64,000 nucleotides of DNA, taken from positions 3,286,001-3,350,000 of the forward strand of contig OY282380.1 in the NCBI GenBank assembly GCA_958295885.1. The letters run 5' to 3'. Below are positions 44,691 through 53,697 of this stretch, piece by piece. The notes below the pieces were generated by a model. The model ran no database searches. It was given only the letters and a program-made list of their open reading frames with translations, and was not told where the DNA came from. A program made the position numbers and the translations under genes. The first letter of the stretch is position 1, and each line of letters opens with the position of its first letter. The stretch comes from Arenicellales bacterium (GTDB taxonomy: Bacteria > Pseudomonadota > Gammaproteobacteria > Arenicellales > JAJDZL01).

Positions 44691-45074
44691 CTTGTCGAGT
44701 CTTGAGTTGGTGGCAGAGAGCGTGTTGATCACAGACTGTGTCGTATAGCGTTCAACTTGCCGTAAATTCAATTTCAGTAACTTGCACTGTCTACTGCTGC
44801 TGCTATTGTCGGTGGCTGTGGGAATTTGTTTGATGTCCGCATAGCCGTCATCAGGGAGTCATTCTGCCTAAAACCAAATTTCAATGGAAAACGACAGTAA
44901 GACTGCAACCGGCAAACGCCGAAAAATCAGCTGGAATCGCTCTTTAAGCGACCGCTGCTCTGCGATTGACTATCACCATCAAAATTCTACGAATTCAGTT
45001 GGTTGAACATCAAATTGATCCGAAAGAAATTAGAGTATTTATTTATTTTAAATCAAAAATATAAGGGGAATATT
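44691..45074. other. No recognisable gene
   Basis: About 380 bases with no supported coding or RNA feature. The right end is very AT-rich (45025-45065) and could hold a promoter for the small frames that follow. Confidence 0.4.
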
Positions 45075-45179
45075 ATGGTTGGAAACATAAGTGTTCATTC
45101 ATGTATGAATGAAAATAAATCACTTGATTTAATTGGTAATTGCATTAAATTATTGATGAGTCAGTTGAACAATTTGTAA
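45075..45179 (+). CDS. Candidate 34-residue small protein
   Basis: ATG preceded by AAGGGG at proper distance (45064-45068). The product starts MVGNISVHSCMNENKSLDLI and contains two Cys. No membrane helix and no family recognised. It precedes another small frame with its own ribosome-binding site, which slightly raises the chance that both are real. Confidence 0.35.
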   Translation: MVGNISVHSCMNENKSLDLIGNCIKLLMSQLNNL

Positions 45180-45246
45180 GGTAATGCAAAACCAGCGCTG
45201 ATTCAGACGAACACATAAATTGGTCGCTTAAATTTGGAGTAGAACA

Positions 45247-45333
45247 ATGTTTCACAATATCCATGATCGAGTAGGAATCGCATTTATCGGCGCAGTAGTC
45301 GTGCTGTTTTTACTCACTCATCTCGTCGCTTAA
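45247..45333 (+). CDS. Candidate 28-residue single-pass membrane protein
   Basis: ATG with TGGAG nine to ten bases upstream. Sequence starts MFHNIHDRVGIAFIGAVVVL and ends FLLTHLVA: a short charged, His-containing head and one strong membrane helix. The build resembles small accessory subunits of membrane complexes, but I recognise no family. The TAA is followed by AT-rich DNA. Confidence 0.4.
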   Translation: MFHNIHDRVGIAFIGAVVVLFLLTHLVA

Positions 45334-45475
45334 TGAGTCATTTATTTTTGATTGGCATTATGTTACGAGCAAACAGCAATTCCAATTTTGGGAATTCAGT
45401 TTTGAACTAATTCTTGCAATGCATCGTAAGTCTTTGTTATTGCTGCACTTGGACTTTCAAGCCGCTTCTATTACT

Positions 45476-45506
45476 AATATCGACCGTGTAACCCACGGTC
45501 GATATT
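45476..45506. terminator. Perfect 13-bp hairpin downstream of the small frames
   Basis: AATATCGACCGTG, loop TAACC, CACGGTCGATATT. It lies 143 bases after the small membrane-protein frame. No T run on plus (CTCC follows), so a Rho-independent terminator is only possible, not shown. Confidence 0.5.
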
Positions 45507-45691
45507 CTCCTCCACCTGCTGCATCGCTGCCTTCAACAACTGCTAAGTCCGCGCAACGACACCAATGAGACTGTGAATTTGAAGGGGCGATCACCGATTT
45601 TTACTCCGTCGATCCCCCATTTTTGAATCAATGAACAAATGTTGGACTGCCAAGTCTGAATTCTGCCTCAAATAGCAGCCTGTTTGGTTTT

Positions 45692-45960
45692 TTATTCCAA
45701 ATGCAGCCTTATTCGCTGCTCACGAGTGCAATACGACATCAGGGCTTGGGTTCCGCGAGGATTGATTGCCCGCTTGAGCTTGTAACTTAATTTAATCCGA
45801 CTGAATTCTCCACGACGTTTTTTCAAATCCCGCAGCAGAAAATGATCCATCGCGGTACCGCGCTTGGAAATGCCGAACGGATGTTCGACCACAGCGCTTT
45901 GTCTCAGGTTTCTCCTTCATCCGCTGACAACGCCAATTTGCGTTGAAAATCTTCAAATTT
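45692..45960 (-). pseudogene. IS1182-type transposase, C-terminal fragment
   Basis: On minus, RMKEKPET in one frame (about 45930) is followed in a second frame by AVVEHPFGISKRGTAMDHFL and LSYKLKRAINPRGTQAL. This matches the conserved end of IS1182/IS5-like transposases (VEHPFGTIKR...HFLxRGLxKVxxE...LAYNLKR). The rest of the element is gone. Confidence 0.75.
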
Positions 45961-46483
45961 TACAGTTTTCGTAATCGCACCGTCGACGATTGCAGTCACA
46001 ATAAACTTTCAAAGCGTATCTGAATTTGAAAAATGACCTGTTTCGAATGATTGTTGAGAAAGACGAAATTCGAAGAAATGGCAAGTGAGGAAGAGAGCGC
46101 GAAGTGAACGTGAAAGAGTTTGAAAGGGCGAAAAATGCGTTTCGTAAGATCGCGTTTGTTCGTTCAAAGGATTTAGTTGATGAACGCTGCTGAAACTGGA
46201 AGAATTTCTATCGAAGAAACAAGTGGCGACACTTAGAAATTTCGCAATTTATTTTTGCAAATGAGTGAAGATACAGAAGCCATCGAAAAAATTCCATAGT
46301 CCTTAGGAACATTTTTCAGCGCAGGCACAGTGAGGACAAAAGATCCTAAAGCCACCAGAAAAGACGATATGATGGAATTATTTTCTTTGAGTTGAAAAAC
46401 GCAGACAGTCTTGAATCATCTCCAAATAAAATCTGAAAAATCATGAGAGCTGGAAAAAATAGAAATTGTCAATCAAATTAAAA
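45961..46483. other. No recognisable gene
   Basis: About 520 bases. A plus frame near 46200-46270 (LEEFLSKKQVATLRNFAIYF) looks coding but is short and breaks. The end of this stretch should hold the promoter of the next gene. Confidence 0.4.
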
Positions 46484-47245
46484 ATGCCTGAATACCTGAC
46501 TTGCCTTCTGTTGTCTGTCAGCTTCCTGATGGCTGCGCATCTCACACTTGCAGACAGCAATGCGCCTCTTGTAAAGATTCTGTCGCAAAATGAATCTGTG
46601 CCAGAAATTTCGCGGTCTGAAGTAGAAATTCTAACTGGTCGTATGATGGCAGACCTGTCTGCTGAACATGCTGATGAAAGCGCACGCATCCAATTGAGCC
46701 AGGAAATTGAGCGAGCATTGTCTTTCGTCCGAAGACAATGCCCTGAAACTGCAGAGGTCACTGCGGTCGATTACTACGCTCCTGGGCTGATAACCTTAGA
46801 ATTTGATTCTCAATTTACAGATGTTGTTGCTGATCTGGTTAACGAGAATACCGGAATGATTCATCTGTCTACCGGCAACAAAAGATTTGATGAATTGAAT
46901 GTTCAGATGGGATTGCACGCCGTACGGCATCTTAGCCTCTTCAATAATTTCTTTTTTTATGTTGACAGGGACATTCATCCAATAATCGCCGCACGCAGAT
47001 ACTTAGAAGTCGAAGAAGTCGTGCTTGCTGAAGCAAATGCATATCTTGGAGACAGTTCCGATTTAAGACTGACCAAGTCGAACGGTACTTGGTACATGTT
47101 CGTACGGAAAGCGTGGGGAGACTGCCCTTCGGGCTGCATAAATCAAGCAGTCAGTTATTTTACGTTTGATGGAAACAACGTGACTTTGGTTCCAGAGGAT
47201 GTTGCTTTGAAGTCCGGGCAGTTCGCCAAACTCGCGGGTTACTGA
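46484..47245 (+). CDS. Secreted protein of unknown function with GDCPSGC motif
   Basis: About 253 residues. I chose the ATG at 46484; a TTG at 46466 would add six residues. Signal peptide: LTCLLLSVSFLMAAHLTLA. The mature protein has a helical first third, then a mixed middle part (VDYYAPGLITLEFDSQFTDV), and a C-terminal block TWYMFVRKAWGDCPSGCINQ with two of its three mature-part Cys. I know WGDCPSGC only as a conserved motif of small groups of uncharacterised secreted bacterial proteins. No operon partner. Apparently intact within a decayed region. Confidence 0.7.
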   Translation: MPEYLTCLLLSVSFLMAAHLTLADSNAPLVKILSQNESVPEISRSEVEILTGRMMADLSAEHADESARIQLSQEIERALSFVRRQCPETAEVTAVDYYAPGLITLEFDSQFTDVVADLVNENTGMIHLSTGNKRFDELNVQMGLHAVRHLSLFNNFFFYVDRDIHPIIAARRYLEVEEVVLAEANAYLGDSSDLRLTKSNGTWYMFVRKAWGDCPSGCINQAVSYFTFDGNNVTLVPEDVALKSGQFAKLAGY

Positions 47246-47999
47246 GGTTTTTGTAGAACCTTCTGCTTTTGAAGTCTCCAGCCTTTCGTCACCCTCCAAA
47301 TTTTTAATGGAAGGCGAGATTCGTTTCTCATGCTTCTCAACCGCTGCCTGACTTCATTGAAGTTCACCACTCTCGAGGCGATAAATTATCTTTCAGCTGA
47401 ACGGATTTCCATTTTGGCATTGTGTCGTGAATTGATGCTTCGGAGTTTTGAGCGTGCGCCGAAACTGTGCAGTGGTTAACATCGCGATGGTAGCGATCTC
47501 TGTCGACGGCTGCTTGAGCGAATCAACGAAACGAATACGGCCTGAGGGTGGTGGTCGCGGTTTGATGTTTCCTTCCGCCATTCGCCGCCACTCGCGGTTT
47601 CGAGTGTAGCGAAGATTGCTCCTGTTGATTGAAAACGCAGGACATGGCGAACTTTTCCAGTTCATAATTTCAGAGATGGAGCAAACGACAGGCAAGTGAA
47701 CGCACGGGTTGGGTGCCGTGGTTGATTGTTCCGCTTGACCGCGTCACTACTGATGGGCGCATTTTGCGGCACGCGCCGTCTGCTCGGGGAGATGAGAATT
47801 CTTTGCACCATTCAATCAGCGGCTAATTTTCCGAATCCGTGCTTCTCCGTCCCTTTGATCTGAAAATACACAATTTCGTCAGTGGAAGTTCCGGCAGTCA
47901 GACAGTTGCAGCCTATTTCGTCAAATCAGAGTGATTAAGTCAGAATCATGTTCGTTTCTTCTGAATTACTTGGAGCCTGCCTGCTAATCCTGAACGGGA
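47246..47999. other. No recognisable gene
   Basis: About 750 bases. A 100-codon minus frame (47393-47695, REWRRMAEGNIKPRPPPSGR) may be real or a remnant, but I recognise no family and it lacks a good start context. Confidence 0.4.
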
Positions 48000-48849
48000 C
48001 TTGCAAATTGGATTCAGTCTATCAAATTTTTGCTTGAAGTGCCAACGTGCAGGTCTTGCGTCTTCTTTGCTGTCGGTACTGCTTCACGCTGGATTGAGTG
48101 GACCATTTTGCAGCGAGCATTTAAAGACTTTTCAAGTGATTGGCTATCTTGACCCGCTAGTTTTAAAATAGTGCTGAGAGCGTCTTGCAGCTCACCGTTA
48201 AGCATGGCAATCTGTTACGCCTTCTCTGCGTGCTGAATTTGCTGCAATTCAAACTCAGTCACTTTTAGCAGAAGATCTGGCCTTCGGTCAGTTTGTCCAC
48301 TCGAAATGAAGGCTGTTCAAGTGAGTCGATGTTCTCAGACATTCCGAAGTTTTCCAGAACTCTCGCAGTTGAAATTCACCTCCTCTTGCTCTTGTTTCAG
48401 GTTGACGCAAGGCTTGTGCTGGTCGGCCCGTTTCATATCTCAAGGCCTATAGTCTGCTGATGTTCTTGTTTCGGTTTCTGCTCCATAGAAGGGTATGCAC
48501 CGCTTCTCGATTTCTCCACAGACTGCAGATGCTGTACATGCCTGCGCAGCAGATCGCTCAAAGGGTCAACTGGAAATTGGATATTTGGCTTTCGTGTTTC
48601 GAAATTCGAAACCGGTACAGAACCATGTTTTTCCAATTTATGTTCAGCCAGCCTTAGAAAGTCTTTGCTATTGATGTGAAGTGCATTGTCCGCGAGTTTG
48701 GAGAAGTGCCGGTCGAAACTTGCATTCAAGGAATCCAGTTCCCTTGCTCGTCTGTTAATATATAGTTGTTTCAATAGGATAATTAAAACAGTTGCAAGCA
48801 ATATTTCAGCTGGAACGACGATCATTGCAACAAGCAGAATTTCATCCAT
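48000..48849 (-). pseudogene. rmuC: RmuC-family DNA recombination protein remnant
   Basis: An open start (48849-48433) has a membrane helix (ILLVAMIVVPAEILLATVLI) and the RmuC-like helical region (FDRHFSKLADNALHINSKDF, LRLAEHKLEKHG, LLRRHVQHLQSVEKSRSGAY). After a stop, broken frames continue with ARVLENFGMSENIDSLEQPS, matching the VELAGMxEHCDFxEQ block, and with a further piece at 48205-48014. Intact RmuC has about 400-500 residues; here the nuclease-like core is destroyed. Confidence 0.65.
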
Positions 48850-49172
48850 TTCAGTTCTGAATCGGTTCGGGATTCGTGAAAAATCTCGAATTGGAAACTT
48901 TGGCGCGGTGATAATAAGGTGATGAAGTCTATGAGAGAGTTTGGCTCAATTGTTGGATAATAGTTGATCTAATTTTTGTGTAATACGACAAATTGCGAGG
49001 TTTTAAGTCAGCCGGAAGCGGTTGAATCATGAGTCATCGGTTCTCTGGGTTGCAGTCGTTGGAATCTGGTTCGCACGCATAGTCAATTCAAATTTGCAGC
49101 CTTGACATCTGAGATTTAACATAGAGAGCGGAGCATCTCAATAAAAACCGTTTTAGGGCGACGTGACTGCTT
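48850..49172. other. Intergenic region upstream of puuE
   Basis: 323 bases without a gene. It should contain the promoter of the puuE unit; no clear operator or riboswitch seen. Confidence 0.5.
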
Positions 49173-50075
49173 ATGGACATCTATCCAAGAAATCTAATTG
49201 GTTACGGAAGTAATCCACCCAATCCAAATTGGCCAGACGGAAAAAGGCTGGCCGTGCAGATCGTACTCAATTATGAAGAGGGTGCCGAAAACTGCATTTT
49301 GCATGGCGACCTGGCGTCTGAAGCGTTCCTGTCCGATATCGTTGGAGCGGAGGCGCGTAAAGGCGTACGCCATATGAGCATGGAAAGCGTCTACGAGTAC
49401 GGCTCGCGGGCGGGTGTCTGGCGACTGTTGAGGATGTTTGAAAAGTATCAGGTTCCGGTCACGGTATTTGCAGTTGGAATGGCGGTAGAGCGCAATCCGG
49501 GTGTAATTGAGGCAATGGTCGATGACGGTCATGAGATCTGCAGTCATGGTTATCGCTGGATTGACTATCAATATGTAACTGAAGAGGTCGAGCGCAGTCT
49601 TATTGGCTTGGCAATTTCTGCGATCGAAAATGTAACCGGTCGGCGACCACTTGGATGGTATACGGGACGTACCAGTCCGAACACTCGCCGCTTAGTCGTA
49701 GAGGAGGGCGGTTTTTCTTACGATGCCGACGATTACAGCGATGATCTGCCGTTTTGGGATTATCAGTATGGAACGCCTCATTTGGTCATTCCATATACTT
49801 TGGATGTCAACGACATGAGGTTTGTATCACCGCAGGGTTTCAATTCGGGAGATCAGTTCTTCTCTTATCTGAAAGATACTTTTGATTATTTGTACATGGA
49901 GGGTGAGACATCGCCGAAGATGATGTCGGTCGGACTGCACTGTCGATTGGCCGGACGTCCTGGAAGAGCAGCGAGTCTGGCTCGATTCTTGGAATACATC
50001 ACTTCGTTTGATGATATTTGGATCTGCCGACGTATTGACATAGCAAATCATTGGATTGAAAATTTCCTGACCTAA
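49173..50075 (+). CDS. puuE: Allantoinase PuuE
   Basis: Cofactor-independent allantoinase of the polysaccharide-deacetylase (NodB) fold, which opens allantoin to allantoate. It has 300 residues. Seen are YPRNLIGYGSNPPNPNWPDG at the N-terminus, VNYEEGAE-type IVLNYEEGAENCILHGD, the metal-site-like EICSHGYRWIDYQYV and the GWYTGRTSPNTRRLVVEEGG block. The gene is followed after 11 bases by an allantoicase-ureidoglycolate lyase fusion, so the unit covers allantoin to glyoxylate and urea. ATG start. Confidence 0.93.
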   Translation: MDIYPRNLIGYGSNPPNPNWPDGKRLAVQIVLNYEEGAENCILHGDLASEAFLSDIVGAEARKGVRHMSMESVYEYGSRAGVWRLLRMFEKYQVPVTVFAVGMAVERNPGVIEAMVDDGHEICSHGYRWIDYQYVTEEVERSLIGLAISAIENVTGRRPLGWYTGRTSPNTRRLVVEEGGFSYDADDYSDDLPFWDYQYGTPHLVIPYTLDVNDMRFVSPQGFNSGDQFFSYLKDTFDYLYMEGETSPKMMSVGLHCRLAGRPGRAASLARFLEYITSFDDIWICRRIDIANHWIENFLT

Positions 50076-50086
50076 TAAAGTCGAAA

Positions 50087-51580
50087 ATGACTGCCATCGA
50101 AAATCTAAAGCTGTTTGTAGATTTGGCCCAACCAAGGCTTGGTGCGGAAGTGCTGTCAACTTCAGACGATTTTTTTGCTGAAAAAGAAGGATTGATCAAG
50201 CCTGAAGAACCGAAGTTCATCGAAGATAAATTTACTGATCGTGGAAAGTGGATGGATGGCTGGGAATCAAGACGTCGGCGTGAACCTGGGCATGATTACT
50301 GCTTGATCCGCATTTGCCGCGGAGTGATTCACGGCGTGAATATCGATACGACTCACTTTACGGGCAATTTTCCGGAAAGTGCAATGATTGAAGCTTGTGA
50401 TACGGCAACGGTTCCGGATGAGTCGACTGACTGGGAGGTTCTCGTTCCTCAGGAAGTTTTGAGGGGCGATTCTCACAACATTTTCTTGGTGAGCTCCGAA
50501 AAACACTGGAATTACTTGCGATTAAACATTTATCCGGACGGAGGTGTAGCGCGGCTTCGAGTTTACGGCGAAGTATTTCGGAAGTGGAGAAATGTCGCTC
50601 AGGACGAAGAAGTTGACTTGGCTGGGCTCGAAAACGGTGGGGTTGCAGTGGCATGCAGTGACATGTACTTTGGTGACATGTGGAATATTTTGAGTCCAAA
50701 AGACGGTGTTAACATGGGCGATGGCTGGGAAACCCGTCGGCGTCGGGGAGAAGGGAAAGACTGGGCGATTGTGAAGCTTGGACATCCCGGACGCGTAGAC
50801 CGAATCATCGTTGATACAGCTCACTTTAAAGGAAATTATCCTGCAAAGTGCGCAGTACGAGGACTGATGGCGCCAGGCGCATCTATCGATTTTCTCACGA
50901 ACGAAGAGCTCGAATGGAACACGCTGCTTCCGCCTACACAGACCCATGCGGATCAAAAACATGCCTTTGATCAGGAAATTCAAGACATTGGTGACGTGTC
51001 TCACGTCAAACTGGAAATGTATCCAGACGGCGGAATCAGTCGATTTCGTGTGATTGGTAGGGTGCAGACGCAAAGTGCGATGATTCTAACGCCCGAGTCG
51101 CTTACGGTGAAAAAGTTTCAGCCATACGGTGATGTGATTGAAATTGAGAATCATCCGTCCAGAACCATAAATTACGGATACGCCGAAAGATATGAAAATT
51201 TGGCTGATCTGGACCTGATGGATCAAGGAAAACCGGCATTGAGCATATTTAAGACAAAACCCGTCAGCTTCCCTTTTTCTATAACTCGCATGGAACGCCA
51301 TCCTAGAGCGAGTCAGGCTTTTATTCCGAAACATGACTCGAAATTTTTCGTGGTCGTAGCAGAACCTTCCGATAATTTAAGTTTGAATAACTTGCGGCTG
51401 TTCGTCACAAATGGCCGTCAAGGAATTAATTTCAAGCGAGGGGTTTGGCATCATTTTCTGCTTACGGTTGGGTCTGTACAGGAATTTGTGGTTATTGACC
51501 GATCGAATCCCGATGACAACACCGAGGAAATCGAGCTGGAACAGCCATACCCTATAATCAGCAGAATTACAGAATTTTGA
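50087..51580 (+). CDS. Fusion of allantoicase and ureidoglycolate lyase
   Basis: 497 residues with three modules. Residues about 15-175 and 185-330 are the two beta-sandwich repeats of allantoicase (DGWESRRRREPGHDYC and DGWETRRRRGEGKDWA; HFTGNFPESAMIEAC and HFKGNYPAKCAVRG; YPDGGVARLRVYGEV and YPDGGISRFRVIGRV). Residues about 335-497 are ureidoglycolate lyase, AllA (LTPESLTVKKFQPYGDVIEI, SITRMERHPRASQAFIPKH, GVWHHFLLTVGSVQEFVVID). The protein would convert allantoate to ureidoglycolate plus urea and on to glyoxylate plus urea in one chain. Separate alc and allA genes are the common form. The frame is open throughout and the linker is short. Confidence 0.92.
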   Translation: MTAIENLKLFVDLAQPRLGAEVLSTSDDFFAEKEGLIKPEEPKFIEDKFTDRGKWMDGWESRRRREPGHDYCLIRICRGVIHGVNIDTTHFTGNFPESAMIEACDTATVPDESTDWEVLVPQEVLRGDSHNIFLVSSEKHWNYLRLNIYPDGGVARLRVYGEVFRKWRNVAQDEEVDLAGLENGGVAVACSDMYFGDMWNILSPKDGVNMGDGWETRRRRGEGKDWAIVKLGHPGRVDRIIVDTAHFKGNYPAKCAVRGLMAPGASIDFLTNEELEWNTLLPPTQTHADQKHAFDQEIQDIGDVSHVKLEMYPDGGISRFRVIGRVQTQSAMILTPESLTVKKFQPYGDVIEIENHPSRTINYGYAERYENLADLDLMDQGKPALSIFKTKPVSFPFSITRMERHPRASQAFIPKHDSKFFVVVAEPSDNLSLNNLRLFVTNGRQGINFKRGVWHHFLLTVGSVQEFVVIDRSNPDDNTEEIELEQPYPIISRITEF

Positions 51581-51637
51581 GTCACACTCATTGACATCTG
51601 ATTTCAATTTTTCTAACTCATTACTTCGGAGGAATTA

Positions 51638-53674
51638 ATGTCCTATACGACTGACGATATTCGAAACATTGCGTTGCTTGGACAAGCAGGTGCTGGTAAG
51701 ACGATGCTGAGCGAGGCCATTCTTCATCAAGCTGGAATCATTCCGACCAAGGGCGAAATAGAACGCAAGAATACTGTCAGCGATCAGGACCTGCTTGAGA
51801 AACAGCACCAAAGATCTCTGACCGCATCAGTACTCTCATTTGATTATCAAGGAAGACATGTCAATTTGATTGATACGCCAGGATATTCAGATTTTGCTGG
51901 ACAGGCGCTGAAAACGATTCAAGCGGTTGAAACTGTCATCATTGTGATTAATGCCTCAAGCGGAATTGAAACCATGACTCGTCGATTTTTCGAACGAGTT
52001 AGAGAGGAAAATGTATCAACTGCGATTGTCATCAATCGTATGGATATGCCGGACGTCAATCTAGAGAAGGTATATCAATCCATTCAGGAAGAATTTGGCA
52101 GTGAATGTCTTGCGGTGAATTTGCCCAGTGAGAATGGGGCCGCGGTTGTCGGCTGCCTGTATAACTCAGGAGGTCACTCTGATTTTTCGTCCGTGGATGA
52201 CGAAAATGAAGCAATTACCGACCAAATCGTGGAAGTTGATGATGATCTGATGGAATTTTACCTCGAAGAGGGTGAAATTGATGATGACCAGATTCAGCCG
52301 GCGTTTCAGCAGGCAATGAAGGAAGGGCACTTGATTCCGGTTTGCTTCACCTCGGCGACCCAGGACACCGGTATTGCAGAATTGCTTGCTCTGATGGCTG
52401 AATTGTTGCCTAGTCCGAATGCAGTGTCACCCAGGCGGCTCGTTTGGGGCGAACGTGACAACGAACAGATTGATTTGGAAGCCAGCTTAGACAGCGAATT
52501 GATTGCAAGCGTATTTAAAATAGCGTTTGACCCATTCGTCGGCAAATTGGCTGTTTTCAGAATCTATCAGGGCCAATTGAATAAAGACGCTTTTGTATAT
52601 GTTGACGACAACAGAAAAACCGTACGATTCAGTAACTTATATGCCCTTCGAGGGAAGCAGAACATAGATGTTGCGAGAGGCATCCCAGGCGACATTCTAG
52701 GAATCGCAAAGGTGGCAGAAGTAATGCAGGACAGCATTGTGCACGAGACGATCGCACATGTTGTGGCAAAAATTGATGCCCCTCGCACTCAAAAACCGAT
52801 GGTGGGACTGGCAGTCACTCCTGCCAGCCGCGGCGACGAACAGAAGGTCTCAGAATCCATGCACAAAATTGCTGCCGAGGATCCTTGTATTTCAATAGAT
52901 CGCAACCCAGCAGCGAATGAAACCATACTTCGCGGTATGGGTGACCTGCATCTTCGCATTGCACTCGAACGCTTAAAAGAAGTGTATCACGTGGAAGTCG
53001 AAACCTCCATTCCAACGGTACCGTACAAAGAGACTGTAACGAGATTGGGAGAGGGACATTGCCGGCACAAAAAACAAACCGGTGGTGCAGGGCAATTTGG
53101 GGAAGTATTTATGCGGGCAGAACCTCTGCCACGAGGAGAAGGGTTTGAGTTCGTTGACAATATCGTAGGTGGTGTGATTCCATCACAGTTCATCCCGGCA
53201 GTTGAAAAAGGCGTAAAACAGGTTCTTGAGAATGGTGCGTTTGCCGGATTTCCGATTGAAGATGTGCGAGTCGTGATCTATGACGGAAAGCACCATTCAG
53301 TTGATTCCAAAGAAGTTGCTTTCGTTACTGCTGGAAAAAAAGCATTTATTGACGCGATTTCAAAGGCCGGTCCTATCATCCTGGAACCAATTGCCGATGT
53401 CGAAGTCGTCGTTCCCAGCGTGAACATGGGAGACATCGCAGGCGAACTGGCGTCGCGGAGGGGAAGGATCAGTGATACTGATACTCACTCATCGGGATTC
53501 ATTCAGATTTCTTGTGCTGTTCCTGTTGCGGAGATGTCAGATTTTCAATCCAGACTGAACGCGATTTCAGGAGGGGAAGGTGCTTTTACAATGGAATTTG
53601 GTTCCTATGAACCTGCACCTGTCGAAGTGCAGCGTCGATTGAGTGCAGAGTACAATCAACCTGATGATGATTAG
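51638..53674 (+). CDS. Elongation factor G-like GTPase
   Basis: 678-residue translational GTPase. G1 is GQAGAGKT (residues 15-22), G3 is DTPGYSDF, G4 is NRMD. Domain II follows, then an EF-G III-V half with NRGMGDLHL-type TILRGMGDLHLRIALERLKE and a domain IV block GGVIPSQFIPAVEKGVKQVL. It is the EF-G-like paralogue class (often annotated elongation factor G-like protein or EF-G2), not housekeeping FusA, judging by its length, the divergent N-terminus and the absence of rpsL/rpsG/tuf neighbours. Strong ribosome-binding site (CGGAGGAATTA) before ATG. It may share a transcript with the purine genes upstream and the SDR downstream. Confidence 0.88.
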   Translation: MSYTTDDIRNIALLGQAGAGKTMLSEAILHQAGIIPTKGEIERKNTVSDQDLLEKQHQRSLTASVLSFDYQGRHVNLIDTPGYSDFAGQALKTIQAVETVIIVINASSGIETMTRRFFERVREENVSTAIVINRMDMPDVNLEKVYQSIQEEFGSECLAVNLPSENGAAVVGCLYNSGGHSDFSSVDDENEAITDQIVEVDDDLMEFYLEEGEIDDDQIQPAFQQAMKEGHLIPVCFTSATQDTGIAELLALMAELLPSPNAVSPRRLVWGERDNEQIDLEASLDSELIASVFKIAFDPFVGKLAVFRIYQGQLNKDAFVYVDDNRKTVRFSNLYALRGKQNIDVARGIPGDILGIAKVAEVMQDSIVHETIAHVVAKIDAPRTQKPMVGLAVTPASRGDEQKVSESMHKIAAEDPCISIDRNPAANETILRGMGDLHLRIALERLKEVYHVEVETSIPTVPYKETVTRLGEGHCRHKKQTGGAGQFGEVFMRAEPLPRGEGFEFVDNIVGGVIPSQFIPAVEKGVKQVLENGAFAGFPIEDVRVVIYDGKHHSVDSKEVAFVTAGKKAFIDAISKAGPIILEPIADVEVVVPSVNMGDIAGELASRRGRISDTDTHSSGFIQISCAVPVAEMSDFQSRLNAISGGEGAFTMEFGSYEPAPVEVQRRLSAEYNQPDDD

Positions 53675-53697
53675 AGACGGAATCGGAGAATTGAGAA

